Source of the DNA: Novosphingobium sp.
Lineage (GTDB): Bacteria; Pseudomonadota; Alphaproteobacteria; Sphingomonadales; Sphingomonadaceae
DNA length: 64,000 nucleotides
NCBI GenBank assembly: GCA_024236175.1
Contig: JACKKY010000004.1
Location: forward strand, 508,501 to 572,500
Direction: 5' to 3'
Shown here: piece by piece, positions 7,778 to 16,615 of the stretch
How positions within the stretch are numbered: position 1 is the stretch's first letter
Layout: every line of letters begins with the position of its first letter
Notes under the pieces: model-generated
The model's database searches: none
What the model was told of the DNA's origin: nothing
The model's input: the letters and a program-made list of their open reading frames with translations, nothing else
Position numbers and translations under genes: made by a program

Positions 7778-9421
7778 ATGAGAAGAGAACCCCACCCGCT
7801 TACCGGCACGATGTACGAGCACCTCGGCGACGGCAAGGTGAAGGTGCAGAAGGAAGGCAGCAACAGCTACGGCATCTTCAACTGGGACGGCGAATGGCTG
7901 GAGGGCGAAGTCACCCAGGCCGACCCGCTGATGTTGCTGTACATCGGCGGACCGGACCTCCCGCTCGACCACGAGGTCATCTGGATGGGCGCGCCTTCCA
8001 AGGCCTTCGACGGCTCGGTCCCGATGGAAGCCTTCCCCGGCACCCACATGGACGACATGCCGCGGATCGTCGGCAAGTACCAACCCGATACGGGCATGGA
8101 AACGAAGGAAGGCTGGCGGTCGAAGGGCTATTTCGAACCGGAGTTCTTCCTCGATAACGACCGCAATCCCGATCGCGTGCCCGATGCCTATCGCCTGCGC
8201 AATCCGATGCCGGGCGGCCCCAAGCGCATTTCCACGGACCGCTTCTGGAAGAAGGAATACCACGACCTAGAGGTCGAGCACATCTGGAAGAAGACGTGGC
8301 AGATGGCCTGCCGCGAGGACGAAATCCCCAATGTCGGAGACTACTACGTCTACGATATCGCCCATCTCTCCTATCTCGTCGTCCGCACCGAGGACGGCAT
8401 CAAGGCGCACCAGAACATCTGCCTGCACCGCGGCAGGCTGCTGAAGGATTGCTCCGGCAAGGGAGAGACCGTGTTCCGCTGTCCCTTCCACGGCTGGTCG
8501 TGGAATCTCGACGGCAGCCTCAAGGAGATCACGACCGAGTGGGACTTCCCCGGCGTGCGCGAGGACGCGGCGCAACTGCCGCCGGTCCAGGTCGCGACCT
8601 GGGAAGGCTTCGTCTTCATCAATCCCGACCCGGATGCGGGACCGCTCGAGGAGTTCCTCGGCCCGGTGATGATGGACCACTACAAGCGCTACGGCTTCGA
8701 GCACCGCTATATCCAGGCGAATGTCTCGAAGCTGATCCGGTCGAACTGGAAAGTGGTGATGGAGGCCTTCATGGAAGCCTACCACGTGATCGCCACCCAT
8801 CCGCACCAGATGCTCACCAGCGGCGACCTCTCGAACACGCACTACGACGTCTTCGGCAACTGGGGCCGGGCCGCGCAATACCCCTCTCCGGGAAGCCCGC
8901 AGCGCGGCATAATGCTGTCCGAAGAGGAAGCGCTCGCCCACTATCGCGCGGCTGCAGACGGCCAGAAGGCGCTGATCGGGGGGCTAACCGGAGAGGATCT
9001 GTCCGACTGGTCGGATGCCGAGATCAACGGCGGCGGCTTCAACGACCTGTTCCCCAATCTCCACCCGTGGGGAGGATGGATGCGCATCTGCTTCCGCTTC
9101 CGGCCGCATGGCGACAATCCCGACGAGAGCATCATGGACATCCTGCTGCTGGCGCCGTGGCCGAAGGACAAGCCCCGGCCGGCGCCGGCAAAGCCGCGCA
9201 AGCTGGGCTTCGACGAGGCCTGGACCGCAGCGCCCGAACTGCTGTCGCTCAGCAAGATCACCGATCAGGACGTCTTCAACGTCCCTTCGGTCCAGCGCGG
9301 CGTGAAAGCCAAGCAACCGGCCTATGTCTGGTATTCGGCATACCAGGAAATGAAGATCCGCAATTTCCACCAGAACTACGAAAAGGCGCTCGGCCTGCCT
9401 GACGAGACGCCCGAAAGCTGA
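7778..9421 (+). CDS. Rieske non-heme iron oxygenase, large subunit, with N-terminal extension
   Basis: 547 residues, about 100 more than usual for a Rieske oxygenase alpha subunit. The [2Fe-2S] ligands are Cys215-x-His217 and Cys235-x2-His238 (CLH, CPFH). The mononuclear iron site is in NWKVVMEAFMEAYH...H: Glu329 and Glu333 precede His336 and His341. Residues 1 to about 150 precede the catalytic core and resemble no domain I know; they contain GIFNWDGEWLEGEV and LMLLYIGGPDLP. No ferredoxin or reductase gene is in the window, so electrons must come from elsewhere. It probably hydroxylates a hydrophobic ring or methyl carbon. It opens the operon with the SDR and flavoprotein that follow. Confidence 0.92.
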   Translation: MRREPHPLTGTMYEHLGDGKVKVQKEGSNSYGIFNWDGEWLEGEVTQADPLMLLYIGGPDLPLDHEVIWMGAPSKAFDGSVPMEAFPGTHMDDMPRIVGKYQPDTGMETKEGWRSKGYFEPEFFLDNDRNPDRVPDAYRLRNPMPGGPKRISTDRFWKKEYHDLEVEHIWKKTWQMACREDEIPNVGDYYVYDIAHLSYLVVRTEDGIKAHQNICLHRGRLLKDCSGKGETVFRCPFHGWSWNLDGSLKEITTEWDFPGVREDAAQLPPVQVATWEGFVFINPDPDAGPLEEFLGPVMMDHYKRYGFEHRYIQANVSKLIRSNWKVVMEAFMEAYHVIATHPHQMLTSGDLSNTHYDVFGNWGRAAQYPSPGSPQRGIMLSEEEALAHYRAAADGQKALIGGLTGEDLSDWSDAEINGGGFNDLFPNLHPWGGWMRICFRFRPHGDNPDESIMDILLLAPWPKDKPRPAPAKPRKLGFDEAWTAAPELLSLSKITDQDVFNVPSVQRGVKAKQPAYVWYSAYQEMKIRNFHQNYEKALGLPDETPES

Positions 9422-9453
9422 TCGGATCGGAATCCGCGAAAGAAGGGAAAACC

Positions 9454-10197
9454 ATGACAGGCAGGACTGCCTTCATCACCGGCGCCGCGCGGGGGCTCGG
9501 CCGGGAAATCGCCTTTGCCATGGCTCGCGACGGATGCCGGCTCTATCTGGTCGACATCCTGGCCGACCGGCTGGAAGCGACCGCCGACGAATTGCGCAGC
9601 CAGGGCCATGAGGTCGTCGCGCGAACGGTGGACGTCGCGGTCCGGCAGGAATGCATCGACGCCGTCGCCGACTGCGCAGCGCACTTCGGTGAGTTGAGCG
9701 TGCTGGTCAATTGCGCCGCGATCGTGCGGATGGACCACTTCACCGACGTCACGGAGGAGAGCTGGAACCGCGTCCTCGCGGTCAACCTCTCGGGCCCGTT
9801 CTTCCTGTGCCAGGCGGCATTGCCGCACATCATCGCGGCACAAGGGAACATCGTGAACGTGGCTTCGTCCAACGGCCTGATGGGTACGCCCTATACCGGC
9901 CCCTACAGCGCGACCAAGGCAGGACTGATCAACCTGACCAAGACCCTCGCCATGGAATATGTCGAGGAGCCGATCCGAGTGAACGCGGTCTGCCCCGGTC
10001 CGATGGCGACGGAGATCGGCGCAAGCGCAATGCCGCCGCCGACGATCAAGCATGAAAAGATCGTGCGCTATTCCGGCCAGCGCGGCCTGGGCGATGCGGC
10101 CGCGGTCGCCAAGGTCGTCGCCTTCCTTGCATCGGATGCCGCGGAAGGCGTGCACGGCGCGATCTGGACGGCGGACCTGGGCACCACGGCAGGTTAG
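9454..10197 (+). CDS. SDR family oxidoreductase
   Basis: 247 residues with TGAARGLG at the N-terminus, NCAA in place of NNAG, NVASSNG with Ser 13 residues before the catalytic Tyr, YSATK, and VNAVCPGPMATE. It is 32 bases after the Rieske gene and 22 before the flavoprotein, so it is almost surely co-transcribed. It fits oxidation of the hydroxyl or diol made by the oxygenase, but the substrate is inferred from context only. Confidence 0.92.
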   Translation: MTGRTAFITGAARGLGREIAFAMARDGCRLYLVDILADRLEATADELRSQGHEVVARTVDVAVRQECIDAVADCAAHFGELSVLVNCAAIVRMDHFTDVTEESWNRVLAVNLSGPFFLCQAALPHIIAAQGNIVNVASSNGLMGTPYTGPYSATKAGLINLTKTLAMEYVEEPIRVNAVCPGPMATEIGASAMPPPTIKHEKIVRYSGQRGLGDAAAVAKVVAFLASDAAEGVHGAIWTADLGTTAG

Positions 10198-10219
10198 GTT
10201 TCAAAGGGAGAGGAAAGAC

Positions 10220-11680
10220 ATGGCGGATGACGTCGACTATGACCTGATCGTGATCGGTGCCGGCGGTGCCGGGATGGCCGGCGCGATCTGGGCGGCCGAA
10301 GCGGGCTGCAAGGTCATCATTCTGGAAGCGGAAGACCGGATCGGCGGTTCCACCGCCCTGTCCGACGGCGTCTTCAACGCCGCCGACACCAGCCTGCAGC
10401 ACAAGCTGGGGCTGACCGATTCCATCGACGACTATTACGACTACTACATGACGCTCAACGCGTGGCGACAACCGGCGGCGCTGATCCGCCGCTTCTGCGA
10501 CGAGGCGACGCCCACGCTCGAATGGCTGATGTCGATCGGCGTCGCCTATCCCGAGCGCATCGCCCACAAGCCCAAGCAGCCGGTCTTTCCCGGATCGGTC
10601 GAGGGCGGCGGGCTGTACTCCGCCGGGGTCGAATGGCCGCCGCGCGGGCATTGCCCTGCCGAAGGCGGCAGCGTGTACATCGACGCGATGGAAAACCGCC
10701 GCGCGGTTCTCGGCGTGGAACTGGTGCTCAACACCCGGGTGCGCCAGCTGATTGTCGAGGACGGCGCCGTGAAGGGCGTGGAAGTCGAGGGCCAGACGCT
10801 GCGCAGCCATGCGGTGTTGCTGGCCTGCGGCGGCATCGCCAATGGGCCGAAGGAAATGATCCGGGCATGGTTCCCCGATGCCTACGACACCCTGCCGCCG
10901 GGCTATCACCCGCGCTTCGGCTCGGCAGTGGGCAGCCGCGGTGACGGTGTGACCATGGCCCAGCAGGCCGGCGCGCATATCATCGGCAAGAATTGCGGCC
11001 TCGCCGTTTCCGGGCCGTTCCTGCCGAATGCCCCCGAAGGCTTTCACGGCTACCAGCCGACCTCGGTGATCTATGTCAACGGTAGGGGCCAGCGCTTTGC
11101 GCCGGAAACGGCGCCCTATGCGGTGATGCCCGGCCTGATCAAGGAGCAGGGGTTCAAGGTCTGGGGCGTCTTCGACGAAGGCGGTCGCCTTCGTGCCGAT
11201 CCGACGCGAAGCGGTTTCGCGCGCGGCTGGGACCCGCAGTTCGTGCTCGATTGCGTGGCCAACGGCGACATCATCGTCGCCGACACGATCGAGGCGCTGG
11301 CGGGCAAATGCGGGATGCGACCGGGCGCGCTGCGCGTGACGGTCGACCAGTTCAACGAGGACATCGCAGGCGGGCAGGACCGCTGGTTCATGCGCAGCAT
11401 GGAAGAGCTGTTCCCCATCGAGCAGGGCCCCTTCTATGCGTTCCGCCACGTCAATGGCGGCTTCACGCTTACCGGGGTCGGCCCCCGCATCGACCCCGAC
11501 GCCCATGCCCTCGACGAGGACGGGCGGGTAATCCCCGGCCTGTTCGCCGCCGGCGAGGCCGGTGCGGGCGTACTGGGCGAGCGCTATGTCGGCGGGGGCA
11601 ATTCCGTGGCCAATGCCATCACCATGGGCCGCGTCGCCGGCATGACGGTCGGGCGAGAGCTCAAGGGAGCGAACAGCTAG
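10220..11680 (+). CDS. FAD-binding oxidoreductase, 3-ketosteroid-dehydrogenase/fumarate-reductase-like
   Basis: 486 residues from the ATG at 10220, preceded by GGGAGAGGAAAG. The N-terminus is a Rossmann FAD site: DLIVIGAGGAGMAGAIWAAE, then EAEDRIGGSTALSDGV. The C-terminus holds the flavin-closing GLFAAGEAGAGVLG and YVGGGNSVANAITMGR. This is the FAD_binding_2 family that includes 3-ketosteroid-delta1-dehydrogenase, 3-oxosteroid-delta4-dehydrogenase and soluble fumarate reductases. Ring desaturation or ene-reduction in the island's pathway is likely; specificity cannot be fixed from sequence. Third gene of the Rieske operon. Confidence 0.9.
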   Translation: MADDVDYDLIVIGAGGAGMAGAIWAAEAGCKVIILEAEDRIGGSTALSDGVFNAADTSLQHKLGLTDSIDDYYDYYMTLNAWRQPAALIRRFCDEATPTLEWLMSIGVAYPERIAHKPKQPVFPGSVEGGGLYSAGVEWPPRGHCPAEGGSVYIDAMENRRAVLGVELVLNTRVRQLIVEDGAVKGVEVEGQTLRSHAVLLACGGIANGPKEMIRAWFPDAYDTLPPGYHPRFGSAVGSRGDGVTMAQQAGAHIIGKNCGLAVSGPFLPNAPEGFHGYQPTSVIYVNGRGQRFAPETAPYAVMPGLIKEQGFKVWGVFDEGGRLRADPTRSGFARGWDPQFVLDCVANGDIIVADTIEALAGKCGMRPGALRVTVDQFNEDIAGGQDRWFMRSMEELFPIEQGPFYAFRHVNGGFTLTGVGPRIDPDAHALDEDGRVIPGLFAAGEAGAGVLGERYVGGGNSVANAITMGRVAGMTVGRELKGANS

Positions 11681-11777
11681 GGGCCTAGCGCGCGGGATAT
11701 CCTCCGGGGCTCTCCCGATGGGGCGAGCGGCTGGACCCGAATGCTTGCGGCCAGGGCATCTCGCGACTAGCGTGGAC

Positions 11778-11799
11778 TTGTTTGCTGGCTGACAAATAA
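11778..11799. promoter_or_regulatory. Candidate operator, copy 1 (shared with 13890-13911)
   Basis: Imperfect inverted repeat TTGTTTGCT-GGCT-GACAAATAA, 11 bases before the tetR ATG at 11811. It is nearly the same as the perfect palindrome before the P450 gene: 21 of 25 bases match when 11776-11800 is aligned to 13888-13912. Two close copies flanking one regulator gene suggest autoregulation plus P450 control. Confidence 0.62.
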
Positions 11800-11810
11800 C
11801 AGGAAATGCC

Positions 11811-12461
11811 ATGTCCCGGCGAGTTCGCAGAACCCAGGCGGAGCGACGTCTCGAATCCGAGCATGCCCTGTTGCAGGCTGCGATCGACGTGATCGTCAGC
11901 GAGGGGATGGCAGGAGTCACTTTCGAGGCGCTGGGCCGCGCCGGCGGCTTCAGCCGGGGGCTGGCCAGCACCCGGTTCGGGTCGAAAGCGGGCCTGATCG
12001 AAGCGGTACTGAAGAACCTTCACGAGCGCCAGCAGGCCATGCTGGAAGAGCACGGCTTCGACGATCTGCCGGGCCTCGATGCCGTGCTCGGCTATGTCGG
12101 CACCTGCCTGCGCGACATGGCTCACAACAAGGAGGCGCAGGCCTATTTCATGCTGCTGTCCTCATCGGTCGCCGAAACCAATGAGTTGCGCACCGCCTTT
12201 GCCGCAACACATGAGGTTGTCAGGCAGCGGCTGGAAGGCTGGATAGAAAAAGGCCAGGCCGAAGGCACGATCAGGCGCGAGGAAAAGGCCGGCGCATTGG
12301 CGCTGATGGTCGGCTGCCTGATGTTCGGCATGTCCATGCAGCTCCTTGTCGATCCCCGCGTCGATTTCGAGGCCCTGCGTCGATCGAGTCTCGCCCTGCT
12401 ACGACAAAGCCTCGCCGCAACGACCACAGATGACAGGAAGGGTGCAAGGGCGCAGTCATGA
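11811..12461 (+). CDS. TetR/AcrR family transcriptional regulator
   Basis: 216 residues. Helix-turn-helix region: TQAERRLESEHALLQAAIDV, then FEALGRAGGFSRGLASTRFG and SKAGLIEAVL. The ATG is preceded by AGGAAATGCC. Its stop overlaps the aldehyde dehydrogenase start as ATGA, so regulator and enzyme are made together. A candidate operator overlaps its own promoter and a better copy precedes the P450 gene. Confidence 0.92.
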   Translation: MSRRVRRTQAERRLESEHALLQAAIDVIVSEGMAGVTFEALGRAGGFSRGLASTRFGSKAGLIEAVLKNLHERQQAMLEEHGFDDLPGLDAVLGYVGTCLRDMAHNKEAQAYFMLLSSSVAETNELRTAFAATHEVVRQRLEGWIEKGQAEGTIRREEKAGALALMVGCLMFGMSMQLLVDPRVDFEALRRSSLALLRQSLAATTTDDRKGARAQS

Positions 12462-13873
12462 CCGAGAAACTTACGCTGACGATCGGCGGGAAACCCGTCG
12501 ATACAAAGGCGCGGCTGGAAGTCCGCAACCCGGCATCGGGCGATGTCTTTGCCGATGTTCCCGACGCAGGCCGGGCCGAACTCGACCAGGCGGTCGCGGC
12601 AGCTCGCGCGGCCTTCGCCGGCTGGCGCGATACCCCGTGGGCCGAGAGGCAAGCGCTCGTCTCGCGGATCGGCGACGTTCTCAAAGAGAACGCAGAAGAG
12701 CTCGCGCGCATGCTGACCCGCGAACAGGGCAAGCCGACTGCCCAGGCGCTGGGCGAACTTTCGGGGGCCGCCGGTTGGTGCAAGGCCACGGCCAGCCTCG
12801 ACCTTCCGGACAGGGTGATCGAAGACAACGATTCCCGGTATTGCGTCACCCGCTATGAGCCGATCGGCATCGTCGGAGGGATTTCGCCCTGGAATTTCCC
12901 CGTGCTGCTCTCGACCTGGAAAATCGCCGCCGCGCTGGTGACCGGCAATACGCTGGTCCTCAAACCATCGCCATTCACGCCGATGACGGTCCTGCGACTG
13001 GGCGAACTGCTGCGCGATGTCGTCCCGCCCGGCGTGCTCAACGTGATCTCGGGCGGAGATGCGCTCGGCCCGATGATGACGGAGCATCCCGGCATCGGCA
13101 AGATCAGCTTCACCGGATCGAGCGCGACCGGCCGCAAGGTGATGGCGAGCGCCGCCGGCAATCTCAAGCGCCTCACGCTGGAACTGGGCGGCAACGATGC
13201 CGCCATCGTCTTCCCCGACGTCGATGTGGAAGCGACGGCGAAGAAGCTGTTCTGGTCCGCCTTTTCCAACAGCGGTCAGGTCTGCATCGCCACCAAGCGC
13301 GCCTATGTTCATGACGACATCTTCGAACCAATGGTCTCAGCGCTGACCGCACTGGTTCGCAGCACCCCGATGGGCGACGGCAGCCAGCAGGGCAACGCGC
13401 TCGGCCCGATCCAGAACCAGCCGCAGCTCGAACGCGTGCGCGAACTGGTCGATGCCAGCCAGCAGGCCGGCGACACACTGGTGCAGGGCAAGGCCCCCGC
13501 GGACGGCGGCTATTTCGTCCCCCTCACCCTGGTCGTCGAACCGCAGGAGGACAGCCCGATCGTCGTGAAGGAACAGTTCGGGCCGGTTCTGCCGCTCCTG
13601 CGATTCAGCGACGAGGACGACGTGGTGGCGCGCGCCAACCGCAGCGACATGGGCCTTGCGGCAACCGTCTGGACCGCGGACGAGGATCGCGGCCTGCGCA
13701 TCGCCGGGAAGCTGGAAACGGGCAGCGTGTGGATCAACGAGAGCATGGCGATCTCTCCGCTCGCCCCCTTCGGCGGCCGCAAGCAGTCCGGAGTGGGCGT
13801 CGAGAACGGCATCGAGGGCCTGATGGCCTACACCGAGCCCAAGACGATCAGCATCAAGCGCTCCCCTCCCTGA
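12458..13873 (+). CDS. NAD(P)-dependent aldehyde dehydrogenase
   Basis: 471 residues with the full aldehyde dehydrogenase signature: PWNFP at about 144-148, LVLKPSPFTP near 167, FTGSSATGRKV near 218, general-base Glu242 in LELGGND and nucleophile Cys276 in NSGQVCIATKR. It oxidises an aldehyde to the acid; with a P450 next door, a terminal-methyl to alcohol to aldehyde to acid sequence is a reasonable reading. Translationally coupled to the TetR gene. Confidence 0.94.
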   Translation: MTEKLTLTIGGKPVDTKARLEVRNPASGDVFADVPDAGRAELDQAVAAARAAFAGWRDTPWAERQALVSRIGDVLKENAEELARMLTREQGKPTAQALGELSGAAGWCKATASLDLPDRVIEDNDSRYCVTRYEPIGIVGGISPWNFPVLLSTWKIAAALVTGNTLVLKPSPFTPMTVLRLGELLRDVVPPGVLNVISGGDALGPMMTEHPGIGKISFTGSSATGRKVMASAAGNLKRLTLELGGNDAAIVFPDVDVEATAKKLFWSAFSNSGQVCIATKRAYVHDDIFEPMVSALTALVRSTPMGDGSQQGNALGPIQNQPQLERVRELVDASQQAGDTLVQGKAPADGGYFVPLTLVVEPQEDSPIVVKEQFGPVLPLLRFSDEDDVVARANRSDMGLAATVWTADEDRGLRIAGKLETGSVWINESMAISPLAPFGGRKQSGVGVENGIEGLMAYTEPKTISIKRSPP

Positions 13874-13889
13874 TCCGGCCAACAGATAC

Positions 13890-13911
13890 TTATTTGTTGG
13901 ATAACAAATAA
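13890..13911. promoter_or_regulatory. Candidate operator, copy 2: TTATTTGTT-N4-AACAAATAA
   Basis: Perfect 9-bp inverted repeat with spacer GGAT, 47 bases before the P450 ATG and 16 bases after the aldehyde dehydrogenase stop. It is AT-rich against a GC-rich background and duplicated, with four changes in 25, before the tetR gene at 11811. Probable binding site of that regulator. Confidence 0.65.
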
Positions 13912-13958
13912 CATGGTGCTAGCGCTTGCCGGACGCCATTGGGAGACTGGAGGCCAGC

Positions 13959-15224
13959 ATGACGGTTCCAACGGAAATCATCGAAAAGGTCGTCGATCCC
14001 CGGGCCTACGCTGACGGCAGCATCTACGACGCCTACCGCTGGCTGCGCGCCAACGACCCGATGGGTCTCGTCGAAGCGCCCGGTTACGATCCCTTCCGTG
14101 TCGTCACCCGTCATGCCGACGTCATGGAGATCAGCCGGCAGAACGATCTGTTCCACAATGGTCCGCAGGCGGTTCTCAATACGCAGGTCGGCATTCGCAA
14201 GTCGCTGGAGCTGACGGGCGGCAAGCCGCTGGTCAATTCGCTGGTGCAGATGGACCCTCCCGAACACGGGAAATACCGGGGCCTCACCAGCGCCTGGTTC
14301 CAGCCCGGGAACCTCAAACGGCTGGAAGGCCGGATCCGGGAGCTGGCGCGCCGCTCTGTGGATCGCATGGCGCAAAGTGGCGGACGCTGCGACTTCGTCA
14401 ACGAAATCGCCCTGCATTACCCGCTCCTGGTGATCATGGAGATCCTCGGCCTGCCGGAGGAAGACGAGCCGCTCATGCTCAAGCTCACGCAGGAGATGTT
14501 CGGCGCCACCGATCCCGAGCTGAACCAGCGCAGCAGTTCGCTCAACATCAAGGACGAGACACAGCAGCTCGACATGACCTCGCTGTGGACGATGATGGCC
14601 TATTTCAACAAGCTGACGGAAGAGAGGCGGGCCAATCCTACCGACGACCTCGCCTCCGTCATCGCCAACGCCGAGATCGACGGCGAGCCGCTCGATGCGA
14701 TGGCGACGATGGGCTACTACGTCATCACCGCGACCGCCGGGCACGACACGACCTCCTCTTCGACCGGCGGCGCGCTGTGGGCCCTCGCCGAAAACCCCGA
14801 AGAGTTCCGCAAGCTCAGGGCCGACGTGTCGCTGATCCCCTCGATGATCGACGAGGCGATCCGCTGGACCACGCCGGTCAAGCACTTCATGCGGCGTGCC
14901 ACGCGCGACACCGAGGTCGGCGGCCATGCCATCGCCGAGGACGAGTGGCTCATGCTCTGCTACGCATCGGCCAATCGCGACGAGGCGGCCTTCGACGAGC
15001 CCGACAGCTTCCGCATCGACCGCAAGCCCAATCGCCACATCGCCTTCGGCTACGGCGGGCACCTGTGCCTTGGCCAGTATCTCGCCAAGATCGAGATGCG
15101 GATCCTGTTCGAGGAACTGCTGCCGCGTCTCGAATCGGTCGAACTGGACGGCGAACCGGCGATGAGCCAGGCGTTGTTCGTCAACGGGCCCAAGCGCCTG
15201 CCGATCCGCTTCACGATGACCTGA
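13959..15224 (+). CDS. Cytochrome P450
   Basis: 421 residues from the ATG at 13959, which has GGAGG 5 bases upstream. Class I bacterial P450 marks: oxygen-binding I-helix AGHDTTS at 260-266, the Glu299/Arg302 pair in DEAIRW, and the heme loop FGYGGHLCLGQYLAK with Cys370 as thiolate ligand. No membrane anchor, so it is soluble and needs a ferredoxin partner that is not encoded here. Bacterial relatives hydroxylate steroids, terpenes or fatty-acyl chains. Single-gene unit controlled from the palindrome upstream. Confidence 0.94.
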   Translation: MTVPTEIIEKVVDPRAYADGSIYDAYRWLRANDPMGLVEAPGYDPFRVVTRHADVMEISRQNDLFHNGPQAVLNTQVGIRKSLELTGGKPLVNSLVQMDPPEHGKYRGLTSAWFQPGNLKRLEGRIRELARRSVDRMAQSGGRCDFVNEIALHYPLLVIMEILGLPEEDEPLMLKLTQEMFGATDPELNQRSSSLNIKDETQQLDMTSLWTMMAYFNKLTEERRANPTDDLASVIANAEIDGEPLDAMATMGYYVITATAGHDTTSSSTGGALWALAENPEEFRKLRADVSLIPSMIDEAIRWTTPVKHFMRRATRDTEVGGHAIAEDEWLMLCYASANRDEAAFDEPDSFRIDRKPNRHIAFGYGGHLCLGQYLAKIEMRILFEELLPRLESVELDGEPAMSQALFVNGPKRLPIRFTMT

Positions 15225-15289
15225 GCGAGCGGTTCGATTTTTTCAGTCGCCTGGCCGAAACGGCAGAGGGCGCTCGCCGAGCCCCGTCT

Positions 15290-16444
15290 TCAGACGCCGA
15301 TCAGTTCGCGGCCAATGAGCATGCGGCGCACCTCGTTGGTGCCCGCACCGATGTCGAGCAGCTTGGCGTCGCGCAGGTACCGCTCGACCGGCCAGTCCTT
15401 CGTGTAGCCCGCGCCTCCGAGCGCCTGGACCGCTTCTCCGGCAACGCGGAAGGCATTCTCGCTGGCGAGCAGGATCGCGCCGGCGGCGTCGAAGCGCGTC
15501 GTCCGGCCAAGGTCACAGGCCCTGGCGACGGCATAGACATAGGCCCGCGCCGACTGCAGCGCGACGTACATGTCCGCAACCTTCGCCTGCATGAGCTGAA
15601 AGGTGCCGACCGGCTGTCCGAACTGCTCCCTTTCGCGAACGTAAGGGAGCACCGTATCGAGGCAGGCCTGCATGATCCCGAGCTGCAACCCGGCAAGCAC
15701 GACGCGCTCATAGTCCAGCCCGCTCATCAGCACGCCCACGCCACCGTTGAGCGGGCCCAGCACGTTCTCTTCGGGAACGAAGCAGTCGTCGAACACCAGC
15801 TCGCAGGTGGGCGAACCGCGCATTCCCAGCTTGTCGATCTTCTGCCCGACCGAGAATCCGTCCATCCCCCGTTCGACGAGGAAGGCGGTGATCCCGCCGC
15901 CGCCCTCGCCCGTCTTCGCGTAAACGACGAGCGTGTCGGCATAGGTACCGTTGGTGATCCAGAACTTGTTGCCGTTCAGCCGGAAACCGCCGGGCACCGC
16001 TTCGGCCTTCAGCTTCATGCCGACGACGTCCGACCCGGCTCCCGCCTCCGACATCGCCAGACTGCCGACATGCTCGCCGGAAATCAGCCCGGGCAGGTAT
16101 TTCGCTTTCTGCCCGTCGTTGCCCCACCGGCGGATCTGGTTGACGCAAAGGTTGGAGTGGGCGCCGTAGGAGAGACCCACAGACGCGCTCGCCCGGCTCA
16201 CTTCCTCGACGGCGATCACATGCTCGAGATAGCCGAGGCCGATGCCGCCCCATTCTTCCTCGACGGTGATGCCGTGCAGACCCAGCGCGCCCATTGCCGG
16301 CCAGAGCTCACGCGGAAACCAGTCCTCGGCGTCGATCCTGGCAGCCAGCGGCGCGATCCGGTCGTCGGCGAAGCGCTCGACGGTTTCGCGGATCATGTCC
16401 GCGCTCTCGCCAAGCCCGAAATCGAATTCCGGCGTTGCGCGCAT
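15290..16444 (-). CDS. ivd: Isovaleryl-CoA dehydrogenase-like acyl-CoA dehydrogenase
   Basis: 384 residues from the ATG at 16444; TTG 16447 is an alternative with closer ribosome-site spacing. Motifs match isovaleryl-CoA dehydrogenases closely: EWGGIGLGYLEHVIA, SEAGAGSDVVGMKLKAE, the VLMSGLDYERVVLAG segment that carries the family's internal catalytic Glu, and the C-terminus LDIGAGTNEVRRMLIGREL. It makes 3-methylcrotonyl-CoA from isovaleryl-CoA in leucine and isoprenoid breakdown. The usual liu partners (carboxylase, hydratase, lyase) are not adjacent, so a branched acyl-CoA of the island's own pathway is also possible. Confidence 0.88.
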   Translation of the reverse strand: MRATPEFDFGLGESADMIRETVERFADDRIAPLAARIDAEDWFPRELWPAMGALGLHGITVEEEWGGIGLGYLEHVIAVEEVSRASASVGLSYGAHSNLCVNQIRRWGNDGQKAKYLPGLISGEHVGSLAMSEAGAGSDVVGMKLKAEAVPGGFRLNGNKFWITNGTYADTLVVYAKTGEGGGGITAFLVERGMDGFSVGQKIDKLGMRGSPTCELVFDDCFVPEENVLGPLNGGVGVLMSGLDYERVVLAGLQLGIMQACLDTVLPYVREREQFGQPVGTFQLMQAKVADMYVALQSARAYVYAVARACDLGRTTRFDAAGAILLASENAFRVAGEAVQALGGAGYTKDWPVERYLRDAKLLDIGAGTNEVRRMLIGRELIGV

Positions 16445-16551
16445 CAACCGAATCCCTTCTCAAACGCATCGCGATTGGCCACCCGCGCTCAGGTCGCAGA
16501 CCACCAAGTCGTGCCATTCTCCCACGACAATCCGGCCTTTGCCACCATTTA

Positions 16552-16563
16552 CGCATGCATGCG
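16552..16563. promoter_or_regulatory. 12-bp palindrome CGCATG-CATGCG
   Basis: Perfect palindrome in the 171-base gap upstream of the isovaleryl-CoA dehydrogenase gene, 107 bases before its start. It could be an operator; 12 bases alone is weak evidence. Confidence 0.3.
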
Positions 16564-16576
16564 GGGAGAAGGAGCG

Positions 16577-16598
16577 CGGGGCCCATTCCCTGGCCCCG
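16577..16598 (-). terminator. GC-rich hairpin after the VOC gene
   Basis: Perfect 7-bp stem CGGGGCC/GGCCCCG with an 8-base loop, 17 bases beyond the VOC stop on the minus strand. There is no clear T-tract, so termination may be weak or factor-dependent. Confidence 0.4.
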
Positions 16599-16615
16599 AG
16601 GCAGGTCCGAAGCGG

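Noticed and set aside
11676..11689. Palindrome GCTAGG-GG-CCTAGC at the flavoprotein stop
   Set aside because: Overlaps the stop codon, 6-bp arms with 2-base loop cannot form a good hairpin, no T-run; too weak to call.
10046..11971. 641-residue minus-strand frame over the flavoprotein gene
   Set aside because: Shadow of a clear FAD oxidoreductase; spans the operator and the tetR start, with no motifs.
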